From a virus: a stretch of 25,782 bases of DNA. The DNA is taken from positions 1-25,782 of the IMG/VR virus record IMGVR_UViG_3300033153_008107; one strand, 5' to 3'. Both the position numbers and the translations under genes were made by a program. The notes below the pieces were generated by a model. It had not been told where the DNA came from, ran no database searches, and was given only the letters and a program-made list of their open reading frames with translations. Position 1 is the first letter of the stretch; each line of letters begins with the position of its first letter. Below are positions 13,924-22,382 of the stretch, in pieces.

Positions 13924-14718
13924 TTATTTTAAATTATTTTTATCTTTTTTCAAGCTTTCATCCTCTGCCGCTTTTAACAAGCCATTTGACTTAACAACCA
14001 TTTTTCCACCGCTTCTTTCTAAGATATCTTTAAATTTTAAATATGTATCAACTTGAGCCGCTAAAGCAGGTGTTGTTTTAAACACTTTATCGCCAACCGT
14101 TAACTCTACCACTTTATCTTCCTTATTTTGACTCTGCTCATATGAATGTTGAATCTCATCAAAAGAACTATCCATACCATACAATAAAAACTCTCTAAAT
14201 CCTAAAGTGTAAGCCAAGCAAACAGAAGTAAGTCCTATAGTGCCTTTCCCAGATATTAAAGTGTTCCCCAACACTTTTCTTTTTATCGCCTCTTTTGCAA
14301 TAAATTCTTTGTCTATTTCCTCATATTCGCAGTGCCACAAGATAACGTTAGAGCCCTTAAGTTTATTAAAAATATCTTTGTGACATTGACTAGCTAAAAA
14401 ATACACACAGCTTTTAATAGGCGTATTAACAAAATCATTAAGCTTTCTTGCATCCAGCATAGCAAAAAAGTCTGGCTCTATGCCATTATCCACTAAGTAA
14501 TCATGAGAGCCGTTAACACTCATAATCATAACACCTTTAGCCTTAAGCTTTTTTAATTCATCTATACTAGTTCTTAACGAGGGAGACCCACCAACAATTG
14601 CAATTTTACCTGTAAAAATGCAATGTTTAAGCTCATCTAGCCAAACTACATTGCTTTTAGAATTTGTTTTTATATTTTTATCTATTTGCTTAATCGAGGT
14701 GTTAAATTTTGTAGTCAT
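13924..14718 (-). CDS. MptE-like/DUF115 family protein, 264 aa
   Basis: After a 30-residue leader comes WLDELKHCIFTGKIAIVGGS followed by PSLRTSIDELK: the GGxPSL nucleotide-binding turn typical of MptE-like (6-hydroxymethylpterin pyrophosphokinase) and DUF115/Maf-like proteins. A second block, VNGSHDYLVDNGIEPDFFAM, gives the xPDxxxxxD motif. The third is TIGLTSVCLAYTLGFREFLL with YGMDSSF. All three blocks are present, so it may be active. Known relatives transfer pyrophosphate to pterins or act on glycans; the phage substrate is not known. The ATG directly follows the terminator T-run and has no visible Shine-Dalgarno. A role in modifying the virion or host surface is a guess. Confidence 0.75.
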   Translation of the reverse strand: MTTKFNTSIKQIDKNIKTNSKSNVVWLDELKHCIFTGKIAIVGGSPSLRTSIDELKKLKAKGVMIMSVNGSHDYLVDNGIEPDFFAMLDARKLNDFVNTPIKSCVYFLASQCHKDIFNKLKGSNVILWHCEYEEIDKEFIAKEAIKRKVLGNTLISGKGTIGLTSVCLAYTLGFREFLLYGMDSSFDEIQHSYEQSQNKEDKVVELTVGDKVFKTTPALAAQVDTYLKFKDILERSGGKMVVKSNGLLKAAEDESLKKDKNNLK

Positions 14719-14756
14719 AAAAAAGGGCTATAGTTTTTTGCAACTATAACCCTTTT
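14719..14756 (-). terminator. Rho-independent terminator after capsid/decoration genes
   Basis: On the minus strand a 15-pair stem (AAAAGGGTTATAGTT with AACTATAGCCCTTTT) encloses the loop GCAAAA and is followed by T-run TTTTTT overlapping the stem base. The single non-Watson-Crick pair is G-U on this strand but would be a C-A mismatch on the other, so the signal points along the late block. It lies directly between the decoration-like gene and the MptE-like start. Confidence 0.85.
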
Positions 14757-14779
14757 AGTAAAAATATGCAATTACCGCC

Positions 14780-15241
14780 CTAGCAAGGGAAGTCACACAT
14801 AATAATTTTTGCACTAGCATCAACAGCAAAAGCTACAACAGGTGAAGTAACCGCAGCAGTCACATCTAAAGTACCATCTGTAGCACCTGTAGCAGTTAAT
14901 GGGTCGCCATCAGCACCAGCAGTTAATGCAGGAGTTAATGTAGCAACACCCTTAACCTGAATCCAGCAGTATTCGCCATCAGCAGGAGCCGACTGTAATA
15001 CACCCGCACCAATTTCTGAAGAATCAGAAAGATCAGAAGTAACCACAGCAGAAGCACCCGCTGAAGCACCGCCTGGAGCATATATATAAGCTACGTTACC
15101 AGAAACAGCGGCAACAGAGCCTGCGCCAGTGTCATATTGAACGTATCTATATACTTTGCCATCAGGAGCTGCATAAGTTTCACCTAGTCCAAATTCAGCT
15201 GAAGTATCAACTGTATCTATATCTACACCAGAAAATAACAT
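14780..15241 (-). CDS. Head decoration/structural protein, 153 aa
   Basis: I start at ATG 15241 (MLFSGVDIDTVDTSAEFGLG), with AGGAG seven bases upstream; an ATG 18 bp further up would overlap the capsid gene. The composition is Ala/Gly/Thr/Val/Asp-rich and beta-type (GETYAAPDGKVYRYVQYDTG, ATGATDGTLDVTAAVTSPVV), with very few Lys or Arg and no coiled coil. It follows the major capsid gene by 10 bp and is the last gene before the terminator, so it is expected in high amounts. A capsid-cementing or head-fibre role is inferred from composition and place. Confidence 0.68.
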   Translation of the reverse strand: MLFSGVDIDTVDTSAEFGLGETYAAPDGKVYRYVQYDTGAGSVAAVSGNVAYIYAPGGASAGASAVVTSDLSDSSEIGAGVLQSAPADGEYCWIQVKGVATLTPALTAGADGDPLTATGATDGTLDVTAAVTSPVVAFAVDASAKIIMCDFPC

Positions 15242-15251
15242 AATAATTCTC

Positions 15252-16199
15252 CTATTCAAATATAACGCCTTGTAGTTCCCTGTTTGAGCAAGTCAAGTTA
15301 CCTTGGAAGATAACTGGGAAAACTTCAGCGTCTTGGTTAGTAGGAACACGACCATCAAGCGGAGTCATGTAAGCATCTTGATGCACATCAAAGAATAAAT
15401 AATCAGTATTCAAGAAGTACATATGGTTAGATGATATACCAGAGCCACCATCTAGAATTACAGGAACATTACCCATGTAAACTAAATTAGTGAATCCAGC
15501 GCCAGCCCTTGAATCATCAGTAAATCTTTGCTGATCTTGCAAAGAATCTTGATAAAAACCATAGTAGTTATTGTCCGCGACAATAATATCAGGTCTATCA
15601 TTACCTCTAACTAAAGAGTTAAACGCATTATTCATACGAGTTTTAATATTACCTGCAGAAGTAGCAGCGCTATTAAAATAGTTTCTCCAGAATGCGTAAG
15701 TAGCAGAATTGATACCACCAACTGTACCAGTTGAAGGTGAGTCAGCTACAATAGCTTGAAGACCATCAATTTGCTTGCCAGAAGTACCAGTACCATCAGA
15801 ATAAATACCTTCAGATACTTTATTACTCATTGTACGCATAGCGTTAGTAATTCTTGAAGCAAGTAAATTAATAACAGCAGCATCACCACTATTTTGCCTT
15901 TTTTCAAGACCAGAAATAGTAACAGCAACAGCCGCTTGCCTCCAATCATATTCCGCTGCAGAAAGTGTTTCTGAAGCAGATACATCTAGAGATTCATAAC
16001 CAGAATAGTATTTGAATGTGCTGTTTTCAGCATAATCAAGTTCACGAACAATAGTTCTACCACCAGAGTGACGTGTAATGTTGCCAGTTCTATCTAGCTC
16101 TGCTAGTAACGCGTTTTTATTTGTTACGTTATCAGCAAATTCACCAGCACGTCTTCTAAGGGTGGTTGAAACTATCTCACTTAAATTAGGAGTAGCCAT
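15252..16199 (-). CDS. Major capsid protein, 315 aa
   Basis: Recognised from a set of segments shared by a podovirus capsid family: LLAELDRTGNITRHSGGRTI, VRELDYAENSTFKYYSGYES, WRQAAVAVTISGLEKRQNSG, RPDIIVADNNYYGFYQDSLQ, AGFTNLVYMGNVPVILDGGS and HMYFLNTDYLFFDVH. The length is normal for an HK97-fold capsid without a large delta domain. It follows the scaffold gene by 23 bp and precedes the decoration-like gene; AAAGGG lies eight bases before the ATG. Role: builds the icosahedral or prolate head shell. No maturation protease is seen nearby. Confidence 0.9.
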   Translation of the reverse strand: MATPNLSEIVSTTLRRRAGEFADNVTNKNALLAELDRTGNITRHSGGRTIVRELDYAENSTFKYYSGYESLDVSASETLSAAEYDWRQAAVAVTISGLEKRQNSGDAAVINLLASRITNAMRTMSNKVSEGIYSDGTGTSGKQIDGLQAIVADSPSTGTVGGINSATYAFWRNYFNSAATSAGNIKTRMNNAFNSLVRGNDRPDIIVADNNYYGFYQDSLQDQQRFTDDSRAGAGFTNLVYMGNVPVILDGGSGISSNHMYFLNTDYLFFDVHQDAYMTPLDGRVPTNQDAEVFPVIFQGNLTCSNRELQGVIFE

Positions 16200-16222
16200 A
16201 ATTTATACCCTTTATTAAATTG

Positions 16223-17278
16223 TTAATTTTGTCCTGCACGAGCTAAAAGTTCTTCAGTGATAGACATCTTACTAAAATCAGGCTTGTTCGAATTAGTCTT
16301 TACAGACTTGCTAGCTTTCTTGGCCTGCTTAGCGCGCTTTCTAATCGCTTCAATATCAACTTTATACTCGTCTTCTTTTGGTTGCTCTTTATCAGCTTGC
16401 AAACCTTCTATAGCTACAGCTTTTTTATAAGCATCTGCAAGAGATAGGTTAGGTTGCTTACCTACAAGAACACCCATAGTTGAGCGAACTTTATCAAAAT
16501 GAGGGTGCATTAGCTTGCCCTCTGTATTAGTCGCTTCAGCGAATTGCGCTATTTTAGTAGCGTTTCGAATTTGTTCTTCAGTCATTTGAGGATTAGACTG
16601 TCTAATTTCCTCAGACTTACTATCATTATACTCAAAATCATCGTAATCGTCAAAACCTAAGTCACTAGGCTTAAGATTATACTGCTTAACCCAATTTTTC
16701 ATTTTATCGGCTGGATTTTGATTTAATTGTATATACTCATTAATAAGAGCTTTAGTAAAATCAGCATTACTCATATTATTAGCTTCTAAAAGTGCCTTCA
16801 TAGGCTTAAATGCCTCTTCTATACCTTCAAACGATTTACGCTTTTCTGCAATATCTTGGGTTTTTTTATAAAAAGCTTTCTTCATGCTTTCATATCTAGC
16901 AATTAAAACCTCGGCAGCTAAGCGCTCATTTTCATTCTCACTTTCCATGAGATTTTCAAGTATTTCTTTTTCTTCAGCAGACATATCTTTTGGTATAAGA
17001 GGAAACTCTTCGTCCGCCTTATCGCTTTCAGCTTCTTCCGTCTCTTCAGGCTCAGACTCTGAGGCTTCCTCTGTATTTTGCAATTGCTCAGCTATTTCTT
17101 GCGCTTCTTCGCTGGCATCTTGCTTTTCTTTTTGTATCCCTTCTTCATTGGCATCTGAACTTACCTCCTTTGATTCTGGTTCTGGGTTGTTAATTTGCTC
17201 GTTAGCCATATTTAGCATTTCTTGAGCAATGCCTACATTAGACTCAGTTGCTGCTTGCTCGTTTTGAGTGTCAGTCAT
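16223..17278 (-). CDS. Scaffolding protein, 351 aa
   Basis: I choose the ATG at 17278 because GGAG lies seven bases upstream of it and too close to the ATG at 17284. The N-terminal third is extremely acidic and disordered (NNPEPESKEVSSDANEEG, ESEPEETEEAESDKADEEF), the middle is helical (EKEILENLMESENENERLAA), and the C-terminus is basic and helical (RKRAKQAKKASKSVKTNSNK), a charge layout common to phage scaffolds, where the basic end binds the capsid. It directly precedes the capsid gene. Role: directs assembly of the procapsid and then leaves. Confidence 0.82.
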   Translation of the reverse strand: MTDTQNEQAATESNVGIAQEMLNMANEQINNPEPESKEVSSDANEEGIQKEKQDASEEAQEIAEQLQNTEEASESEPEETEEAESDKADEEFPLIPKDMSAEEKEILENLMESENENERLAAEVLIARYESMKKAFYKKTQDIAEKRKSFEGIEEAFKPMKALLEANNMSNADFTKALINEYIQLNQNPADKMKNWVKQYNLKPSDLGFDDYDDFEYNDSKSEEIRQSNPQMTEEQIRNATKIAQFAEATNTEGKLMHPHFDKVRSTMGVLVGKQPNLSLADAYKKAVAIEGLQADKEQPKEDEYKVDIEAIRKRAKQAKKASKSVKTNSNKPDFSKMSITEELLARAGQN

Positions 17279-17280
17279 TA

Positions 17281-17595
17281 TCATTCTCCATTAGTTTTAA
17301 TATCAGTGCCTACTTGGCGTATTCCATGTTTACGCTCGTGCTCTCTTAAAGAACGTTTGCATGAAATTTCTGAGCCGTCTACAGGACTTACAAAAGACTC
17401 AAACTGAGTATTCACCTTTTTTGTGCTGTAGTTGCGATTTTTTTTCATTAACCAATTAGCAACCTGTTTGCCAACTGGACTGTCAATTATCCATTTATCA
17501 GAGTTGCTTAAATCCATAATAGCCCCATAAAATAGTTCGCACTCAGCGGCAGTTAACTTTGCATTACTTAATTGAAAGGCTTTATCTGTTTTCAT
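17281..17595 (-). CDS. Hypothetical phage protein with Cys/Arg/His C-terminal motif, 104 aa
   Basis: I start at ATG 17595 (MKTDKAFQLSNAKLTAAECE). The first half is helical. The second half ends with SPVDGSEISCKRSLREHERK followed by HGIRQVGTD, a pattern (I-x-S-x-R-x-L-x-E-H-x-R-x-H-G-x-x-x-V-G) that I associate with small phage proteins near the terminase/scaffold genes; its function is unknown. It lies two bases upstream of the scaffold ATG used here. The Cys/His residues could suggest metal binding, but the set is incomplete. Confidence 0.6.
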   Translation of the reverse strand: MKTDKAFQLSNAKLTAAECELFYGAIMDLSNSDKWIIDSPVGKQVANWLMKKNRNYSTKKVNTQFESFVSPVDGSEISCKRSLREHERKHGIRQVGTDIKTNGE

Positions 17596-17603
17596 AACTA
17601 AAT

Positions 17604-18104
17604 TTACTCCTCTATATATTCCCAATTTTCGTTAAATGGCTTACCTTCCCAATCAAGTTGAGCCATAATCCAATCCTTTGACTCCTGTGTTATAGGTTTA
17701 GTCTCGGTTGCACTCAAATCCAAGGTGGAAAATACATAATCAAAAGGAAGTTGACCAATATACACCTCTGACAATAAAGCTATCTCCTCCTGAGACAAAT
17801 CAGCAATATCCCCAAGCTCACTATCCTTGAAGTAATACTTATCACCATCATATAAATAAGTTACACCATCAGGTGAGATATATTCTGGCATATAATAGGT
17901 TTCATCAAATAAAAACTCGCCCGTTTCAATAGGCTCGTGGCTATCATTAAGGGCTGTTCCTGACGAAAACAAACCATACTTAATATGCAGAACTTTCTTC
18001 TGATAATCAATTAATGTGCGTATTGTTAAAACAGCAGCATCAGGAATATCAAGACCTTGCTTATTTTTTAATATTGGCGCATTAGCTTTTCTTATTAACT
18101 TCAT
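17604..18104 (-). CDS. Hypothetical protein in the fibre module, 166 aa
   Basis: I start at ATG 18104 because AAAGG lies seven bases upstream. The protein has a Pro/Tyr/Asp-rich middle (LFDETYYMPEYISPDGVTYL) and an acidic, aromatic end (WEGKPFNENWEYIEE). No signal peptide or membrane span is present. It sits between the small fibre-type gene and the scaffold-region unknown. It could be a fibre assembly or adaptor protein by position; not recognised. Confidence 0.58.
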   Translation of the reverse strand: MKLIRKANAPILKNKQGLDIPDAAVLTIRTLIDYQKKVLHIKYGLFSSGTALNDSHEPIETGEFLFDETYYMPEYISPDGVTYLYDGDKYYFKDSELGDIADLSQEEIALLSEVYIGQLPFDYVFSTLDLSATETKPITQESKDWIMAQLDWEGKPFNENWEYIEE

Positions 18105-18124
18105 AACTAAACCTTTATTCAAAT

Positions 18125-18415
18125 TTAACTTAACTCATTGCAGCCAACCCATGTGTTAGCAGCTACCTTTATAAAAAAACAATATCCATAAGAGCGCAGG
18201 CTTGTTCCATGAGAGTGTAAAGTAACTCCATTTTCTACAATAAAATTTACATCTGATAAGGTATCGTTAAACACCCTGATTTCATCACCTATTACAAAAT
18301 TATAAGTTGAATCGTTTGGCAATGTCAAGGTTAGCCCTTCAGTATCAACGATATTAAGAATTCCCTCCTCGCCAGTATTAAAAGTTCTTGAGCTTGAGAT
18401 AATATTTTGGGTCAT
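18125..18415 (-). CDS. Small fibre-module beta protein, 96 aa
   Basis: The start overlaps the previous stop as ATGA. The protein is all-beta by pattern: LTLTLPNDSTYNFVIGDEIR, VFNDTLSDVNFIVENGVTLH, then GYCFFIKVAANTWVGCNELS. The order (LP, then G-D-x-I, then N/G-V-T-L, then aromatic strand ending W-V) resembles the module in residues about 30-110 of the neighbouring 264-aa protein. Such modules occur at the ends of phage tail proteins. Probable role: fibre-associated or tip-binding piece. Confidence 0.6.
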   Translation of the reverse strand: MTQNIISSSRTFNTGEEGILNIVDTEGLTLTLPNDSTYNFVIGDEIRVFNDTLSDVNFIVENGVTLHSHGTSLRSYGYCFFIKVAANTWVGCNELS

Positions 18416-19206
18416 ATTTGCTTTACCGATAAACTTAAGTCTGTTATCAAAACATTGTTGGTATTAGTCTCATTCTTAACCCTAATATCAAGAGCTTCAT
18501 CTTTAGCTAAGCCCAAGTTCCCCGTAAACCCCAAGCAAGATTCTCGGTCTCTTTCCGAGGAAATTGCACTAAAGCCTGCCTGCTCAACCCCGTCCTTAAA
18601 CAAGGCTACCCTATAATCCCTAAACCCCCCTCCAGAGTCTCTTCTAAGTGAAATATTTGCAGTTACCTCGGCAACAATATCACCGTTACCTTTATAGGTA
18701 ACTACATTAGGTGATGTGGTAAAAGAGAATAAATTAACAGGAAACGCAACGCCAACTCCACCTATTTCAGTATAAGTATCAGTTGCTGCTATAGTTGTAA
18801 CTGTGGTGTTTTCAGCTAAGTAAAAGCCTCCATAAGATTTCTTATTTTCTCCACCTGCGCTTGTGGCAATAATTACCCACTGATTATCCAAAAACTCAAA
18901 AACAATAGCCCCATTATCCTGCTCTATAAAAACCTCAGTCAAACCCTCAATAGTAGATGAATCAGAGCCATTAGGAATGACACGCACATAATTAGTGGCA
19001 GCATTACCAGCGTCATAAATCCAAATTCTCTTACCGTTCGCTATATTAGAAGAAGTAGTATCAGGTAAAGCGATATCAACCGCGTTACTTGTTGTGTCTA
19101 CTTCCACATACTCGATAACATCGTTGAGCGTCTGATTTGTAGTATATGTAGCTTCAATACTTGTAGAACGCCATTTTTGATAAAAATCTGATTGTACTTT
19201 AGCCAT
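18412..19206 (-). CDS. Tail fibre/appendage protein, 264 aa
   Basis: TAATG overlap with the large fibre gene before it. The first ~110 residues form a beta module (YVEVDTTSNAVDIALPDTTS, NGKRIWIYDAG, VIIATSAGG). The last ~145 residues form a beta-sandwich-like domain with segments FSFTTSPNVVTYKGNGDIVA, DYRVALFKDGVEQAGFSAIS and VKNETNTNNVLITDLSLSV. That domain closely parallels the C-terminal domain of the 1058-aa fibre. Probably a trimeric receptor-contacting tip or a paralogous short fibre. Confidence 0.65.
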   Translation of the reverse strand: MAKVQSDFYQKWRSTSIEATYTTNQTLNDVIEYVEVDTTSNAVDIALPDTTSSNIANGKRIWIYDAGNAATNYVRVIPNGSDSSTIEGLTEVFIEQDNGAIVFEFLDNQWVIIATSAGGENKKSYGGFYLAENTTVTTIAATDTYTEIGGVGVAFPVNLFSFTTSPNVVTYKGNGDIVAEVTANISLRRDSGGGFRDYRVALFKDGVEQAGFSAISSERDRESCLGFTGNLGLAKDEALDIRVKNETNTNNVLITDLSLSVKQI

Positions 19207-22200
19207 TATACTATCAACTTTAATTCGGTTACAGTTATATTGGTTGTGTCCGTTTTATTCTCTATAAACATTTGTATAGTATCATTTGTGTCTAATTGCA
19301 AATTATCCACACTTACAAATTCCGGGGATGTAGGTGTTTGGAACACAGACTCAATTGTGACTTGAGCAACTGTGCTAGCCTCTTGAGAACCATTTTTGTA
19401 AATATAGGTGGCGATAACAACCTCTTCTAAATTAGAATTAACTTCTATCTTAGCCCTTCCCTCTATTCTCAACGTAGTAGGCTCTTTCCCTATATACGTT
19501 AGTATACCTGCTGAGTTATGAGTAAACCTTTCCAACTCGCCGGCAGTAGTCGTTCCAGATATAGCTACCGGAGTATTGGCAGCGCTTATTGTTGTTTCAG
19601 TAGAGTTGCCAACAAAATAACAAGAACCTTTAATAGCACTATCTCTTGTGTTTAAATTATCAGTAAATCTAAACTCAACTGATGTCTGGTCTTCACTACC
19701 AGCAGCCAAGAATGAGCCGCCCAATACATCACTAAAAACGCAGTTGTTTACAAAGACCGCATCATAAGTTCCTGTTGATTTAAAATCAAAAAGAGCAACA
19801 CCAGATGGTGGAACGGCACTAATTTGATTTAAGGATATTAGGCTATTTGTACCCTCAAAGGTTAAGTGAGTATTAGATATACCAGCAAAAGCAACCCCTT
19901 GCAAAACCCAACTAGCTGGGAAAGTGCCTGTGTCATCAATCGTTAAACCCGTTGTTGCTGCGCTAAACAACACATCAGACATTGATCCCCTAGTTCCTTC
20001 AATCGTTCCAAGAGAATTAAAGCCAATAAACCTACATTTATTTACAAATAGAAAAGGTGTTGTGGCGGTACTAGAATTAAAACCAAATAAAGTTCCTTGA
20101 TTAGTTGTTTCGGCCTCGATATTTATTTCTTCAATATTAAAACGGCCAATATCTCCTATTAAAAAAGCAGTTCCATTAGGAACGTTAGTTATTAACTTAT
20201 AAGTAAAAGGATTAGCGGAAACTATAAGATTCTCACCTCCAGCTACTGTAGTGATTTGATTAGTCCCACAATTTACTGTGGCACATAATTCATACTTAAC
20301 ACCATCCTCTAAAGTTATTACGCCAGAAACAGGGGCAGGGAAGTCACTTAACTCAAAAACCTTAACAACTTTGTTGGTACCTGACCAAGTATAAATAGGA
20401 GTTCTTTTCCAAGTGTCAGTAGCTATAGCTTGATATAAGTAATCTTCATCCCAAGCTTGCTGGCCTTGGTCGCCTGTGTCGTTTGCAGAAGCTGGAGTTT
20501 TGCTTGTACGAATCCTCACTGAATCACTATCAATATCCAATTTTTGAGTAGGCTCCGTTGTTCCAATTCCTACGTTACCTGACCAACCCTCTACACGCAT
20601 GCGCTCTATCATAACAGGGATAGAGCTATCATCCCTAACAAGAAACCTCATAGAAAGCTGGTCTTCAGAGATATCATCATAGACACCTTGAATCTTTACA
20701 GCATCCCTTAAAACACCCGATTTATTTTCTACCCTCCAACCAACACTTATTCCATCACCATCAGATGATGTAGCGCTAACCAAAGTGTCAAAGGTATATT
20801 CACTAACGCCACTACTAATAGTCTTTGTGAAACCATCAGTAGTAACACCCATTGTTTGAGACCCAGAATCATCAAATATCTTAACAACAGTATCAGTGCC
20901 ACCACTAAACTGAGTCAAATGAAGACAACTTTGTGAAGTGTTTTTAGGGGCGATATTAAGTTTACCATTGCTACCGCTACCCATTCTCACATCACCAACT
21001 GTAAAAACAAGGGTTCCCGTTCCTGAGGATGACCTAATTTCTGATAAATTACGAATAGAGCCGCCCGAGCTGAATTGTATAGACTGGCCACCTTTAATAG
21101 TTAAATCTGGAATCGAGCCATTTTGAATCGTAATACGCCCATTAGCTGCTATTGAAAGGTTATTATTAGGACCCATGTTAAAGCGACCATTAACATCAAG
21201 TGCATAATTTACACTAGGTGTCGTGTTAATACCAACATTACCTGTACTAGTATCAACAAAAAGCTGATTACCATTAACGCTAAAATCACCATCAGTAGCG
21301 CCTGTTAAATCTACATTATAATCACCATCAGTGCCACTAGTAGCAACTGTGACCCCTCCGTCGCTAGCTAGCGTTGTAGTCATACTACTAGAAGCACCAT
21401 TGCCAACAGTAAATGCCTTAGCTGTATCATCCCAAGTAAAATCAGAGCTAGCGCCAAAAGCGCCGCTATCATTATATTGTATTTGCGTATTTGATCCTGC
21501 TGGGTCAGTATCTTGATCGGCGGCATTTATCGTTATATTCGTGCCACTTGCAACAACGCTATCAATGTTAGTGCCCGCCACTATATCTAGATCGCCTGTG
21601 AGGTTATTTAACTCAGTTACGCCAGCAGGCGGTAAATCTGAAGCTTCCCACTTTTCAGTTGAAGAGTTATACTGTATTATCTGCCCATCAGTCACACCCT
21701 CAACATCAACATCAGTTAAAAACTTTAACTTTTTAGCAAGGTTGCTACCGCCACCTACAATATTAACCTGCCTATATCTTTTTTCACCGTCAGGCTGTTT
21801 AACATCTGTCAACTTACCAACTATTTTATCTTGCAGCTCCTCTAAGTCTATTTGCTTCGTTACAAGCTCAGTGATCGCTTTTAAAATATCCTTGTTGGCT
21901 TTTTGCAGCTCTATTATTTCAGCAGAATTATCTTTTCCCTTTTGCTCAACATATATAGTTTTAGACTTATCAACTATATCAGGCTTTTTACTCTCTATTT
22001 CTTTATATTTACTCTCAAGGGCTTCAATCTTACCAACTAGCTCAGACTTAATTGCATCAGGTAATAAATTAAACCTTTCTAGCAAATCCTCTCTTAACTC
22101 ATAAACAAGTTGATTTATTTGGCTTTTATCATAAACATTCAAACCCTCTATATCCGCTAAATCATGCTTGTGCTCCAGTGGCTCCCTAGCATCTGAAAGC

Positions 22201-22382
22201 CTTTCATCAGCTAATGAAACTTTTGTATTAATTAATGCATCTTGTTCTGCTTGGTACTTCTCGTTACTCGTGATGTACTTTAATAGCGCCCTGATATCTA
22301 AATTAGATAATATTTTCTTCTCTAGATCAGAGAGGTAAATATCACCATCATTAGTTTTTATCTTGGTAAATTGATTTACCAT
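19206..22382 (-). CDS. Large tail fibre protein, 1058 aa
   Basis: The ATG overlaps the portal stop (TAATG). In order: a helical N-terminal part (residues about 1-210, rich in Lys/Glu heptads such as IEALESKYKEIESKK) for attachment or trimer formation; a linker (TDGQIIQYNSSTEKWEASDL, then NNLTGDLDIVAGTNI); repetitive beta segments with two G-N-V-G-I-[NG]-T-T blocks (GNVGINTTP, GNVGIGTTEP); a region of short strand repeats around residues 660-920 that could be a parallel beta-helix; and a C-terminal beta domain ending NITVTELKLIV. It probably forms the main trimeric host-recognition fibre. No lyase or S74 domain was seen. Confidence 0.8.
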   Translation of the reverse strand: MVNQFTKIKTNDGDIYLSDLEKKILSNLDIRALLKYITSNEKYQAEQDALINTKVSLADERLSDAREPLEHKHDLADIEGLNVYDKSQINQLVYELREDLLERFNLLPDAIKSELVGKIEALESKYKEIESKKPDIVDKSKTIYVEQKGKDNSAEIIELQKANKDILKAITELVTKQIDLEELQDKIVGKLTDVKQPDGEKRYRQVNIVGGGSNLAKKLKFLTDVDVEGVTDGQIIQYNSSTEKWEASDLPPAGVTELNNLTGDLDIVAGTNIDSVVASGTNITINAADQDTDPAGSNTQIQYNDSGAFGASSDFTWDDTAKAFTVGNGASSSMTTTLASDGGVTVATSGTDGDYNVDLTGATDGDFSVNGNQLFVDTSTGNVGINTTPSVNYALDVNGRFNMGPNNNLSIAANGRITIQNGSIPDLTIKGGQSIQFSSGGSIRNLSEIRSSSGTGTLVFTVGDVRMGSGSNGKLNIAPKNTSQSCLHLTQFSGGTDTVVKIFDDSGSQTMGVTTDGFTKTISSGVSEYTFDTLVSATSSDGDGISVGWRVENKSGVLRDAVKIQGVYDDISEDQLSMRFLVRDDSSIPVMIERMRVEGWSGNVGIGTTEPTQKLDIDSDSVRIRTSKTPASANDTGDQGQQAWDEDYLYQAIATDTWKRTPIYTWSGTNKVVKVFELSDFPAPVSGVITLEDGVKYELCATVNCGTNQITTVAGGENLIVSANPFTYKLITNVPNGTAFLIGDIGRFNIEEINIEAETTNQGTLFGFNSSTATTPFLFVNKCRFIGFNSLGTIEGTRGSMSDVLFSAATTGLTIDDTGTFPASWVLQGVAFAGISNTHLTFEGTNSLISLNQISAVPPSGVALFDFKSTGTYDAVFVNNCVFSDVLGGSFLAAGSEDQTSVEFRFTDNLNTRDSAIKGSCYFVGNSTETTISAANTPVAISGTTTAGELERFTHNSAGILTYIGKEPTTLRIEGRAKIEVNSNLEEVVIATYIYKNGSQEASTVAQVTIESVFQTPTSPEFVSVDNLQLDTNDTIQMFIENKTDTTNITVTELKLIV

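Noticed and set aside
16884-17225. 113-codon Ser-rich forward ORF
   Set aside because: Antisense image of the acidic scaffold gene; the Ser runs mirror its Glu/Asp-rich codons.
21541-22104. 187-codon forward ORF
   Set aside because: Antisense to the large fibre gene, low-complexity Ser/Leu composition, no ribosome-binding site or neighbours.
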